In this document: positions 44,581 to 56,388 of the stretch, in pieces
Layout of the letters: the number at the start of each line of letters is the position of its first letter
How positions within the stretch are numbered: the first letter of the stretch is position 1
NCBI GenBank assembly: GCA_030374805.1
Contig: JARGSG010000015.1
Location: 372,001-436,000, forward strand
Origin: Gracilaria gracilis
Taxonomy: Eukaryota; Rhodophyta; Florideophyceae; Gracilariales; Gracilariaceae
Reading direction: 5' to 3'
DNA length: 64,000 nucleotides
The notes under the pieces: model-generated
Told to the model about the DNA's origin: nothing
The model's database searches: none
What the model saw: only the letters and a program-made list of their open reading frames with translations
Position numbers and translations under genes: made by a program

Positions 44581-47500
44581 ACCAACACTGAGAGTGTTTC
44601 ACTTGATATGGGTTCTGGAGTTTTTACTTTTGTGACTACTCCGTGCAATCGTCTAACAGCTTCAGGAATTGCTGAGGGAATTGGCTAACTCTTTCTTGTG
44701 TAAAAGAAGATACACTCATGCTTGTTACTGCCGCTCTTCCGTTTGTCAAGTAGAGCTGTAAAGATGAGAAGGACTTCCAACGGCCCGTTAGGGCGATAGT
44801 CTTCGCCGAATGTCCAGCCAAAAAATCAGAAAGAGCACCCCCGATTCTTGCTGAATGGGTAGTAAAACGCCTATTGTCCAATCCAAAGTACGTGGTGCCT
44901 TTCTTGAACAAGGCATTGTACTTTGTGTACGATAAATCAAAGAGCTTAGACCACGATAGCTGTTGACCACTCCCCATATAACTTCGCAGTGGCGAGATAA
45001 GCGATCTGTCTCGTAGCGGAGTGAACTGAATTGGTCCTGTCTTTGAGTTCCTGATGTTAATTTCAACAGTTTCCATACCAGAATGAGTCGCTCTGACATC
45101 TTCGGGAAAAATTACATCAGAAACCCGGAGTTCGAGGACCTCTGAGGCTCTCATGTACGATCTTCATTGTATGCACAAGGCCACGGCACCAGATACACAA
45201 TTGTTTTTCACAAAGAACCGAGCAAATGCAGTTATAAATTTTTTCGTAAGATGTAGGGCAGAAACAGGGGGTGTGACTTGGTTCCATCCTTCCAGAGCTC
45301 GTCGTGATAACCCAAGACCTGATCGAAGCGATGGGCGAAACAGCTGCAGAAAGGACAATACATAAATCATTTGCTGGCGATGCCCTGGGGTGGGCTTGTG
45401 CCGATATTCTTCGTGGATGTAATCGACAAGGCACTCGTCCAGTTCTTGCACAGTGCGTGGTGTTATTCGAACAGAGTTCAAAAAGGTCCCGTAAGCGGAA
45501 TGGTAAAGGCTTCTTGTCCTCGGAGAAATTGTCAGGGAAATCAGTGGATAGTGATGCAAGAAATCTTGCCTTGGTATGTCGAAGAGCTTCGTTCGGTTGA
45601 CAAGTTCGGTTTGGGTCTTCAGCATGATTCCCATATGCCTACTTGCCGTCCCTTCTTTTCGTATGACCGAACGGTTTTGGAGCGACGTTCCCCAATGACG
45701 ATCGAAGGATACGTGAAGTAGACTGAGTCCAGATTCATCATGTTGTTCAAAATCTGGACTCATCCGGATTGCGCGATCTGGCATATGCCACAGCCCGGTT
45801 GTACAGCAAGGGCGGCTACCTTCTTTCCACCATTTGCCAGCTACGTGATGGACTATCGGCGGGATTAATATGAGTAGAGATGTGTAGAAGGAGAGGCTTT
45901 AGGTCATGAGCAAAGCACAGAGTCCTATACCTCCGGCAAGGAAGGCACAGGTTTGATGAGGAAGACCGTCCCTTCCGAAAAGCCCCAATAGTCACCAGAG
46001 AATCAGAAAGAAGCAGAATTTGGCGACCAGTTATATCAAAGGATGTGGCCCATTCTAAAACAAGAACAGCTGTGTGAGCTTCGAGGGCATTAATATGCTC
46101 CCTTCTTTGCCACCTATGCACAAAGGCCGTTTTCCACAAATGAAGGTTCACAAACACAGAAAGGTAGCCTCGGATTCACTATTGTCCGAGCTGTCATTGA
46201 AGGCGAGAGCGGTGCGCTTAGAGACCCAATACGGCGTAACATCCGTGTATACTACTGCCCCTGCGGTTTGTGAGGCATCGAAGGCAATTACCCGGTTCCA
46301 GTGACTTCGATTGATGCGTATTCCAGAGAGTGGAATGAGCCTTGCGAACGAGATCAGCTCTCGGTGAACCGCGGCCTCAATTGAGTTGTTGACCTTTGTT
46401 GGCTCCTCGAGGTACTCAAAGGTGCGATAAAGCACAGAAATTATGGGTCTGCACCCTTGCCTAAGGGCAATCCAGATGAGCCGTCCAACGGTCGATCGGG
46501 TAGGTGGCTCATTTAACGGAAGCCGGATGGGTTTGGAAACGCTTTGAACAGGCGAGCAAAGCTTTTCTAGTTTCGGATGCACGATTTTGCGTCGTAAATA
46601 CAATTTCCATCCCAGAAATGGTAGCTGATCTCTTTCCAAGTGCCCAATAGGAGATGACTTTTTGCGTTTTATTGGAAGCTTATTTCTTTCAAGAACGGAT
46701 TCGATAGCATGTTGGAGTCGAAAGGCTTCATCATCAGGCCATACAAAAAGGGCGAGATTTAGGTCATCAATCATATGAAGAATCAGGACGGTGCGTTTTG
46801 TTAACTCTACAACACCTTTGTGCCGATGCAGCAAAATTGGAGCGGGAAAGGTGTACCTAGATCCAAGTAGACGTGAAGTTTCACGAAAGGAGTGAAATGC
46901 TTCGAGATAGCAAGACTCGACAAACGTGTGGCCAATGAACACCGACCATTTGAAACCCATTGGCAATGTTCGTTGGCATGGGCGTAACTTATCGTTCTGT
47001 TTTGGTGTGAATCCCAAGGTGTGTTTGATCTAACGCTGTAGCGGTCCGGGAAGGTCCTGAAGGCTATTGTGGTGAGTGGAAACAAAGAAGCCAGCCTAGA
47101 TGGGAGCCGAATTTTATGAAACATTTAGGCTACATCCAAGAAGAACCCTGACAGAGGCGGTGTAGACTCCGAAACAGAAATGGCTTTGAAATGCTCTGGG
47201 TTTGGGAGAAGCACATGTGGGGCGTCAGGAATAAAAAGATTTTGAACACGAGGCCAACTGATTAGCCTGTTTCTGTTTTGATCTTTGATCATCGCAAATG
47301 ATGTCATGGTAATGGCGTTCGCAAGCCGTATGTACTTTTCGTCTTCATTTTTAACGGCTGACCACTGCAGCATATCTGACATTGAAAGTCGCAAAAGCAC
47401 CTTCGAGTATTCTCCATGAACGCAGTGAACTTTTGACGGCGGAATTACTGAGGCGGACAGGAAGGACTTAATGTTTTCAACCATTTTGCGATATCCAAAG

Positions 47501-49254
47501 CCCTAAAATAACCGTTGAACAGATTTGCGCATTCGCAACATCCCAAAACGCGTCTCCGGAGCGGTTCTTGAAGGCAGATCAAGTCGATCGGCTCTGAGCA
47601 GGGTAAAATCGCACCGCACGAGTCCAGTGGAAGTCAAAAATCCTAGAAAGGCAATGGAATCTTGAGTGAAGGAATCTTGGGAAGAAAGAGCATGTTGAAA
47701 GAGAATTGGAAGAGTTCGGAGAACAAGACTACCCATAACACTAGCACCGTAATTCTTCGAAAGCCTGTAGTGCCGCCCTACGATTGAACGTACAGCCACT
47801 TGTGTTGGAAGTCGGTACACGCTTGTTTTGTCGGGAAGAGAGACGTTACCTAGGAAAAGAAAATCCAGAGATTGAAGGGCAGCAGATACCAGGGTACACC
47901 AGGAACCCGAGGTGCATCTCGTTTGGAAAAAAGGTGCGAGCAGGAATGTTCTTGGCCTTGGTTCGTGACGTACGCGTACGCCCCCGATGTCTAGTTTCTT
48001 TCTCGGGCCGCGTTTGCTCTGGGGTGTTTCGGTTTTTGGGAGCCCGGACGAGTTTGTCTCGTGAGACTGCGAACTGCATTTCTTGCTCCAGATGCCGCGG
48101 ATACGTGTCGATTCACAATGGATCTCATTGCTGGAACTCTGATTCCTACGTCCGGGTAGACTTCGAGTGATGGGAAAACTTGCTGCAGTGCCTTGTCTCT
48201 GCTCCGCGGGCTCGGACCTGATGTCAGGTTCTCCACTTCGAGAAGAGCCCATAGTCGACGGAGAGCTATTTCTGTCCAGAGAGCAGCGGTTATTGCTTCT
48301 TCCATGGTCATAAAGTTGCATATTTGGAAATTAAGGCACCTTGCAAGAGTTAAAGCTTCCACTTCCGAAGGAAAAGGCCTTCCGTCCAATTGGCGGGGCC
48401 ACCTCACATTTTGAATAACGAGCTCCATATTTAGACCTTTCTGAGAAAAAGAGTGGAGTATGGAGGGACCCATGAGCTCCTGCAAATTCAGGAGAACGGA
48501 TGATTTGCCCGCATATGTTCTTAATTGGCTCGGACGTAAAGGAGCTGGGCCTCCGAGCCTTACTCCTAAATCCAAAATCCAGGGCATCGTCATCACCTTC
48601 TGCGATCGGAACACCAGCTACATGGTTAACGTTTTGGCGCTTGGAGCTTTGGTTTCTTGAATCAAGTCTGAGAAGAGATTGGTTCGTTTTGGAGACGGCG
48701 ACGGATCATCAAGGAGCGGATTTGAAGTGGGTGCGTTATTTTTCTGTCCTAAATCTCTGCGCCCAAGAGCTGCTCTCATTGCTAAAATCTGCCATTTCAA
48801 CACCAAACTGACAACGGATGTTTTATCAGTGGAGTCAAACTCTCGAGGATAGAGATTGGCATCCAGTCTCAGGCAGGCCTCGGCGAGGTCTACCAGGCCC
48901 GAAAAATTTCACGTGCCATATCTTCAAGTTCATCAGGAGAAAGAGAAAACATCTTTTCCATTTGAGAGGGGTCGCCATCTGTGTGCTGCTGACCTTCATT
49001 TGAACCGTGCATCAGTTGCCCACGCCAAGAAATAACAACAGCCAAAAGCGTGTAGATGCTTCTAGGTGTTGTACGACGTTGAGCGCGCAAAGTTTCCGGA
49101 GCTGTTGCCAACAACCCTAGAATCGACGAATGGTTGGCAGCACACAACTGATCAGTGCTGATGTTTTCTAGATTCGAATAGTTCATTGCAGCCCGTGCAG
49201 ACGGCGTGGGCTGGATGGCTTCAGAGTCAGACATGAAGAAAGTCAAATATCCAG

Positions 49255-49671
49255 AGTTTTCAAAAACCCGGTTTGAACGACCAACTAAACACCAAAAACA
49301 AGAAAACCACAAACTGGCAACCAGAAAACAGGGAAAAACACAATTGACAAGATAACAGAACGGTAGATTAAAGAAACGGTAACCCGCGAGACAGTTTGAT
49401 GGCGACAAGACAGTTTCACGGAGATCAGAGATTTAGAGTCTTATAACCTCTACATGAGTTCCAGGCTGGCAAGGTTGAACCAGGATTTGAAAGCAGGGTG
49501 CCACCTCTATCATCAGCAATTCGAATTGTGCAACCTACGCAAACGGTCTCGACTCCAATACAACAGCCACCTCTTGTAATCCAATCATTCTCGACCAAAC
49601 GTCATGAGTACGACAGCAAACGAAATGCTACCGGCAGCTCCAAACAAATCAACATTCCATTTCCCCAGTTT
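49255..49671 (-). repeat. Split direct repeat A1 of the PAT-type element
   Basis: Outer repeat at the element's 5' edge. Homology with A2 ends at CCCCA, after which cryptochrome sequence begins (FLSGASAPS). Confidence 0.9.
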
Positions 49672-52600
49672 CTTTCAGGTGCCTCGGCGCCATCCGTTGC
49701 ATCCTCTCCGCGCCAGAATGCACACGAATCCTCTTACACAGCCACTTCGCCCGCCTCGGACGATGACCACCATGAGCGCCAGCCTTGGGGTTCACCTTCT
49801 CCGAACGGTGATTTTGCGCTGGGTAGGGTTCAACGCTGGTATCTTCACCGCTCGCTGCTCCTCCTTCGCAATCAGCTGCATCAATTTTCCATCACATTGG
49901 TGTTGCGGAAGGTTGATTGTGAGGATGACACCGCCGTTGAGGTGCGGTCTGTCGCCCGCGCCCTAGGTGCCACCAGCGTATTTTGGAACAAGCGTTACAA
50001 ACCACGAGCGTACCGTGTTGACGAGGCATTCAAGTCGGGCCTGCAAACGATGCAGGTAATCGCTCAGGATTTGGACTCGCAGGCGCTCATCCCTCCCTCA
50101 GCTGATTACGGCACCTTTGATGACTTCCAATCTTACGCTCGCTTTTGGCTCAATTAAATGAGATTGAGTCTTCTGTCACACCCAAAGCCTCCAATCGAAC
50201 CCCACAACTTCATTTCTTTGCCGTGTCATGTTGTACGATTCCTGCTTTCCTCCTCCAAGAAAGACTTGCCTGAGCGGAAAAGTTCCGCCTTGCCTGGCCT
50301 ACCAGGCGTTGGAGATCTTGAACTGGTCAATGGGCTCAGCATTAGTGGTCATGATTCTCCTGGCCAAGTGTCATTAATTGGATGTGTTGCCGCAACGCGA
50401 ACCCTTGAAAGGTTTTTGAGAAGGGACCGCTTTTCTCGATTTGCTTCGGACTCCGCCAGAAGAAATGGCATGGTAACTGGTGACGAGCTCGCCACCTCCA
50501 GTCTTAGCCCGCATGTTCGATTCGGTGAAATCTCACCTCGTGTTCTGTTTGGTCTGTAGTTGATGCTGGGTCTGCAGCTGCTGCTTGGCAAGACTTTGAT
50601 GGTCGCAATGCTGCAAGGCTGTTCATCAAGAACATGAACCTTAGGGAGTTCGGTTATTACATGATGAGCAGGTACCCATCTGCAGCATGCAAGCCAATGA
50701 TTTCAGAGTTTGAGGTATTTCCCTGGGAGGAAGATGCGGATGGTACGCTCACGAGTGCATGGAAGAATGGGACCACAGGATTTCAAATTGTTGACACTGC
50801 AATGCCTCAACTCATCCGTGAAGGTTGGTTACATAACCGCATTGCGCTTTCTAGCGGCTTCCTTCCTTTGCAAGTACCAGCTGTTACCATGGCCTGTTGG
50901 AGCTGCTCATATGGTTCGTTCATTTGGTGACGGTGATGAAGCTTGCAATTCACTTGGGTGGCAGCGGACAGCCGGGTGCAATTCCCACTCTTTTCCATTC
51001 CCGACACTTATGAACCTGCTGTCGTTGCACACTCATACTCGATCTCAGTCAAGGGCTGCGAAGTACATAAGGAAATACGTTCCTGAATTGGCACACATTC
51101 CCGATCTCTGCTATTCAGTCCTTGGACTGCTTTTGATGGAGAACGTGTCACATACCAACACATCACCATGGCCAAACGATGTGGTCGATAGCGAGGACAG
51201 GAAGAAGACATGCGTCACCATCCCAGAATTGAAGGACTGTGATGAATTACCAAGATCGCGTACTGAGTCTGAGCTTTCGTATGTAACAACCTCGCTCGTG
51301 CCAAAGTGCGATTCAAAAGAAACAAATATTTGACGGCGGAAGAACCAGATACAGCATTGAACGAGATTCTGTCGAAACATCCCCGCGTTACCCTCTCCCT
51401 TGAAATAATTCAAGCAGTGGATCAATTGCACAAATGTGAGAGTCAATTATCAAAAGACTTGCCAGTTTCCACAAGACCCAAACCCTTATAGGACATGAAG
51501 GGAGAACTTCATTTGGGAAACCGTATCCATTTGGAGTCACAGATGCGAGCATCACAGTTGCACCAAACCACATCGACAAGAAAAGTTGCTGACGCCATGG
51601 GCGATCATCTGATGATGGAGATAAAGATCTCGTCAAGCATAAAAAGTCCTCGCTTTCCATCAAATCAACCAATGTGTCCGGCACCTACTCCTCGTACTTT
51701 CGACCCGTATGCGTCTGTTACCGCTACACCAAGTCTTCCTGATGATCGATTGTCTGTGGAGTCTCTACTGTTTCCAATTATATCCTCTCCGCAGCTACTG
51801 CAGATGCGTCTTTCGAACCTTCGCAACAAGAAACATGCGGATGCGGAACTGATGTCTGCAATGAGCGGTTTGCCTAAATTTGAACAGGTGGCAGCTATAC
51901 AACGCGATGCTCACATGTCCCACCACACTGACTTGTCTCGTGGTGCACATGGGCTAAACAGTACTCCTCCTCCCCCTTCTAGAATCAGCGGAATTGGTTT
52001 CAGATTCCCGGAGGATATCTGGAGCGCTTCCCGGCCTCATCGAGTAAAACGAACGCGCTGCTGAGCACACCCAACATCCGTGCATCCATAGTTGAGATTG
52101 AGGCAAAGGAAGCGCAGCAACGAACAAAAAAAACGGTACCAAATGCTAATGCTTCTGATAGTTCACGACACCCGCTGCTGAGCCGCGTCGTGATGACGGT
52201 AATAGTCTATCGAAAGCTAGTCTAGTGGTGTATCCTAATCCAAAAGTTTCTACTAATCCACATCGTAATTCAGACCCAAATTTGCGCCCAGACATTCATC
52301 ACAGTAATGGAATGGGCCATGCAACTTTACATCTGTCTAGAACAGTGCAGGCTACTATATTTCACCCTAATGCTATCCCTCTTACCCTCGTGGGAGCTCA
52401 GTCTCAGCAAAGTAAGGCAGCTCACATGCAGATGCCATTTACTCATACAGGTGGCCATCTCCCATTGGAAGCCGTACCTCACCTCCCAGGTTCTATTCAT
52501 AATTAGAACACACAGTGATATGTTAGCATGACCCTTGTTGGTGCTAACGCCCACCACCGGCCAGGTTCCCCCTTCACTTGGTACCCCACTATGGCTCCAT

Positions 52601-53133
52601 ACATGGAATTCAGGCCACCCACTGTTCCAACTCCCGTGCTTCCTTACATGGCTCATCCTGTCATGCACTCAGGCTACAACCCAGTCACCACCGCTGCCCG
52701 AATTGAGCGTCGCAATCTCAATCCCCGTTCTGCATTGCAATGTGTGGCAGGGCCACCTACACCTGCAAACAAGTTGTTAGAGGGATCCCGACGTTGGGAT
52801 CCGACTATTCCTCTTGTAAGAGAAGGGATTGCTCGGCGAATGGTGGCAGTAGATTACCACGAAGATATGTATGGTGAGAAGCATTGGGAGCAATGGAAAG
52901 ATATCTCTTTGCTTTTGATGAACCATCACAAGGTCAGTGAAGACACTGATCTAGGTACGAGTCAATCGTTTGTCCGCCTTTGTGTGATGAAAGACAAATC
53001 AAGGTATGCAAGCAATAACGGTGAGCGTATGACTTTGAATCATTGTAAGAAAATCTCCCACGTTTTGATCCTTCGGGAACGGACTAGTGGGACAAGAGAC
53101 GATGTGACTCAGGAACACAGAGGATGCATTTAA
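49672..53133 (+). pseudogene. Cryptochrome/photolyase gene, piece 3 (rest of photolyase domain and C-terminal extension)
   Basis: Continues the N-terminal domain with GRVQRWYLHRSLLLLRNQL and ALGATSVFWNKRYKPRAYRV. The FAD-binding domain follows: SLSPHVRFGEISPRVLFG, MNLREFGYYMMSRYPS, AWKNGTTGFQIVDTAMPQL, EGWLHNR, LAASFLCKYQLLPWPVGA, DGDEACNSLGWQRTAGCNS and YIRKYVPELAHIPD. These are the core photolyase/cryptochrome signatures. Beyond about 51150 is a long extension, Pro/Ser-rich, ending in a conserved-looking unit (EKHWEQWKDISLLLMNHHKV, ASNNGERMTLNHCKK). A long extension favours a cryptochrome photoreceptor over a repair photolyase. There is an in-frame TAA at 50155-50157, frame changes near 50555, 50840 and 51320, and stops near 51490, 52064 and 52506. 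Confidence 0.8.
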
Positions 53134-54077
53134 CCATTGTACAGTACCACTAATGAGGGTTCTGGGACGTCTTTTAATAGGGAATGGCAAACGTTGGCGA
53201 TCCAGAAGTAGGCCTTCCCACTTTCCTTTACAGCTGTTCTTTCTCCAAAGATGGAGTAGATGATCCTGTATCGGTCGCCAGGGGTGTCTCCAGATTCTGA
53301 AGTATGAGGGAGCCAAGAATGATACCAGGTTTCGATTTCAGAAGTATGCTTCACCTGCACCGTTCTCATCTCTCCTCCACTCACAAAAACATGATCTGGT
53401 GCTTTCATGCTCTCCACGAATGGCATGAGTGCAGCGTCGTCTTTGTTACGACAATCAAATGTTTTAAATCTTTCCTCATCCGATTCGCCTGTGGTCTGCT
53501 TGTACCAGGCCCTAAGGGTCTTATTTTCCTTATACTTGTTCGATTTGATGCTTCTATTATTCCTCTTCTTTACTGCTGATTTCGAGTTGGAGCGCGAGGG
53601 AAACGACGAGCTGCGCTGTGCAGAAAGCTCTGTCGCTTTTCTCCCCCCGGACTTCGGAATCGAAACCTCATGTGCCGATATCTTGGTAATCGTGTCGTAC
53701 ATTAGAACTCTGTAAACAGACATTGTGAAGCATTTCGTTCCATGTGGGACTACCATCTTCGGCATACAGATGGAAGTTCGGGAATTCCACTCTACACCGG
53801 GGTCAGCCTGTGAGTTGGTTTGCAGCGCATCTTCGGAACATGAGCTTTCTTCCAACTCATTTGTTTCATCAGCCTTTTCAAAACACGTAGTACATATTCG
53901 AAACGATCCATAACCTTCTCTCACTCCGCTTTTTTCGGGCGCGAGCACCTTCCCGCATATGGCATGGATAGGGCGTTTGCACTTGACGCAAGAATGGCCG
54001 TACTGCGTACCAATGACACCGTTTGCCACTCGGCACTTCGAAAGAGCATGTTCCACGCATACATATTCTTCAGGCAT
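53130..54077 (-). CDS. Zinc-finger protein of unknown function
   Basis: A 315-residue open frame without breaks. The N-terminus carries Cys/His pairs (CVEHALSKC, CVKCKRPIHAICG, ICTTCF), a PHD- or BED-like zinc site. An acidic Ser-rich stretch, a basic stretch (KSAVKKRNNRSIKSNKYKENK) and an aromatic C-terminal half (IETWYHSWLPHTSE, DRYRIIYSIFGER, KAYFWIANVCH) follow. It ends convergently with the cryptochrome gene, the two stop codons sharing TTAA at 53130-53133. The displayed first codon is not certain, because the frame may extend or start elsewhere. It is likely related to the relic at 22895-24072. Confidence 0.5.
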   Translation of the reverse strand: MPEEYVCVEHALSKCRVANGVIGTQYGHSCVKCKRPIHAICGKVLAPEKSGVREGYGSFRICTTCFEKADETNELEESSCSEDALQTNSQADPGVEWNSRTSICMPKMVVPHGTKCFTMSVYRVLMYDTITKISAHEVSIPKSGGRKATELSAQRSSSFPSRSNSKSAVKKRNNRSIKSNKYKENKTLRAWYKQTTGESDEERFKTFDCRNKDDAALMPFVESMKAPDHVFVSGGEMRTVQVKHTSEIETWYHSWLPHTSESGDTPGDRYRIIYSIFGERTAVKESGKAYFWIANVCHSLLKDVPEPSLVVLYNG

Positions 54078-56388
54078 AGTACTATTGCGTTTGCGTGTTG
54101 TTTTACTTCTAATGTGAGAAGTCTCGGCAAGAAATGGAAGCCGACTTTCTGTTCAACAGTGGATTCACTAATGCTTTTCGAATTCATATATCGTGTCCGC
54201 CTGAATCCACCAATTAAAAGTCGAGGAATATGGCTTGTGCGAGCGAGATGCGCACTGGGCAGTGCCCATGATGCATACATCTCATCTGGTCGCGAGAATA
54301 ACCTGAGTGGGGGCAAAGCGGAAAACCATCAAACGCGTGGTTTGGAAAGTTTGGCCTGGCTGATTTCGGCGGTAACCCTGGTTACATCAAGTGAGATTGC
54401 TTGGGGAGACATTGGAGCACCATCCGATTTTAGGGCAAATGGTCTGAACGCAGCAACATTGCAGGCTTGATTCAATGTCAAGGAGACTTATAGTTCTACC
54501 CTTACAAAGCATTGGTTGCTCCTTAATCCACCGTTCATGTTCGAAAGTGACATGAGCTACGCCAAATAACGATTTCAAGTTTGGATAAGAGATATGGGAG
54601 TGGCATCAGTCCATCCGGCAAATGATATGCTACAGTGGGCTGAAGTGGTTTCTGCACCGGTGAGTACGCACTGGATGAACAGCGCGAACGTTTCCAGCTC
54701 TTCAACCCGTCTGGGTTACACAGAGATGGTGGCACGCCGACGGACAGTCGCGAGAAAGATAGCAATTCTGCGAAGGGTACTTGGAACATTTTGAGCCAGT
54801 GGATGAAGAGCATGGAAAGGGGACGCTGGGGTTGAGGAAGGACGAAAGTTAGGAACACGGCGCTTGAGAATTCGCAAAGAGATCATGATGCCACAAACCA
54901 CGCAATCGGTGCTACGGGCAAGAAAACCTACACAGAATCAAACATTTGTAGTGTGAGACATCGCAGAGAGACGAACACGAGGCGAAGCGTCGCCCAAAAG
55001 CTTCACATGTGTAGTATTTCAAACTTCGGTGCACAGATTCCGCCTCTTGCGTTGCCCGAAATGCACTGCACTAATAAGATGGGTGCAGAGAAAGTTAAAA
55101 GGCGAGAAATGAACCGAAGGGTACGCTTTCTAGTGTTGCAGGAGCCCAAAAACGAGCTCGAATGCATGATCGATCTATAGAAGAGGTGTGAGAAAGACGG
55201 CAGAGAAGCGCCTTATAAGGCGGTTTCTAAAGCAAGGGCCATTCTTGGCGCGTGGCGGGAGGGTAACACGTAACGCGGTAGCTAGATCGGAGAAGCGCTA
55301 TCTTGCTCCGTCCCGAGCTGTAGTTTCGTCACAGGGCTTTGTGTACGATCTCCTCGTTATACCACAGCTTCCCAAGTGAAAGAAAACTGACCGAGACATT
55401 GATCCGATTGTGGGAACGCTCGGTGCTGGGCATGAAGGGGAACGGCGACTGTGTTAATATAAACGTTCTCGTGAGTAACATGCGCAATTTATTCAAACAC
55501 AAAATGGCGGCGCTGGGGTTGCTGAGTGTTAGCTTCGACAGCGCTGACTCAGAGTTAAGGGATACAAGCTTCCGATAATGCACCTCTGGGGTGAAATGGT
55601 CGCTTTATTGTGTGGGCCTCCGCGGCGCACGCCAAGAAGCAAGGTGTAGAATGGACACATCCGGATCATCACTATCATTTCATTTCTCACGGACTGATAA
55701 TGGCGGCTATCACTTTGAATAGGCTGCAAGAAAATGGCTCCCAGCGGAAACACAGACTCGGGTCCCCCTATCGCGGGTCGCTTTATTATTATCTACTCGT
55801 TGCATATGCAACGAGTAGATAATAATAATAAGATGCATCTTGTTCCTGGCTCAATAGACCGGCCAGTTGATCTTTGCGGCGGCCGTAGCCACCTACACCC
55901 TTATCTGCTCTTTGCCCGGATGTATTCCTCGTACTTCGCTGGGCAGCAACATGTCGGCGCGCATGGTAAGAGCGAGACAAATTTCTTTGGGAGTTAAAGC
56001 GAGTAGCTCGTGCGGGTATTACATCTTAAACTCATACAACTTGAAATGGTGTAGCCGGGCAAGTCGCCGTTAGAGGAAAAATGGATATCCAGCATTTACC
56101 AAAGTGTTATCCATTCTACATCAAGAGTAAAACATATCCAAAGAGGATTGAGAACTCGTCTAGTTCATATCTTCTGTATCTTTATCCAGTTCATATCGAT
56201 TACGTACCTTTCTCTAAACTAAAATAAGCCTGTATCAGAAAAACAGACATGCACAAAAATTTTAGCCAAACTGTATCAGATGCCTATCATCCGCTTGAAC
56301 CGTTAATCGCATTTAATACTAAATTTATATCCAAAATATACAATATGTGTATCGAAAATCCTTGGTTTATATCGGACCTGTATCGTAA
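54078..56388. other. No supported gene; mixed relics and a palindrome
   Basis: Short frames occur on both strands without recognisable domains. A minus-strand trace from 54316 to 53921 and others near 54860-54540 look like decayed coding matter, but I cannot name it. The segment 55180-55770 is unremarkable. A perfect palindrome lies at 55783-55828. Confidence 0.4.
55783..55828. repeat. Perfect 46 bp palindrome without spacer
   Basis: Arms TTATTATTATCTACTCGTTG plus CAT meet at the centre between 55805 and 55806, with 23 bp of uninterrupted complementarity. Flanks are not complementary. It is short of any known element end in this window. Confidence 0.92.

Larger units (their letters stand above)
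43718..49671 (-). mobile_element. PAT-type tyrosine-recombinase retroelement with split direct repeats
   Basis: Fossil element, about 5.95 kb, read right to left. Parts: Gag-like (about 48614-47500), reverse transcriptase (about 47480-46560, with MIDDLNLALF and LPMGFKWSV), RNase H (about 46300-45820), and tyrosine recombinase (about 45784-44636, with RASEVLELRVSD, THSARIGGALSDF and LQLYLTNGR). Repeats occur as A1 (49671-49255), coding region, B1 (44580-44403), A2 (44400-43985), B2 (43898-43720). That A1-B1-A2-B2 order is diagnostic of PAT/Ngaro-like members of the DIRS group, which integrate through a circular intermediate. It is broken, with several breaks. The A copies are about 95 percent alike by eye. 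It interrupts the cryptochrome gene. Confidence 0.88.

Noticed and set aside
47784-48170. Plus-strand frame within the PAT-type element
   Set aside because: It is opposite the Gag-like part and has no domain of its own.
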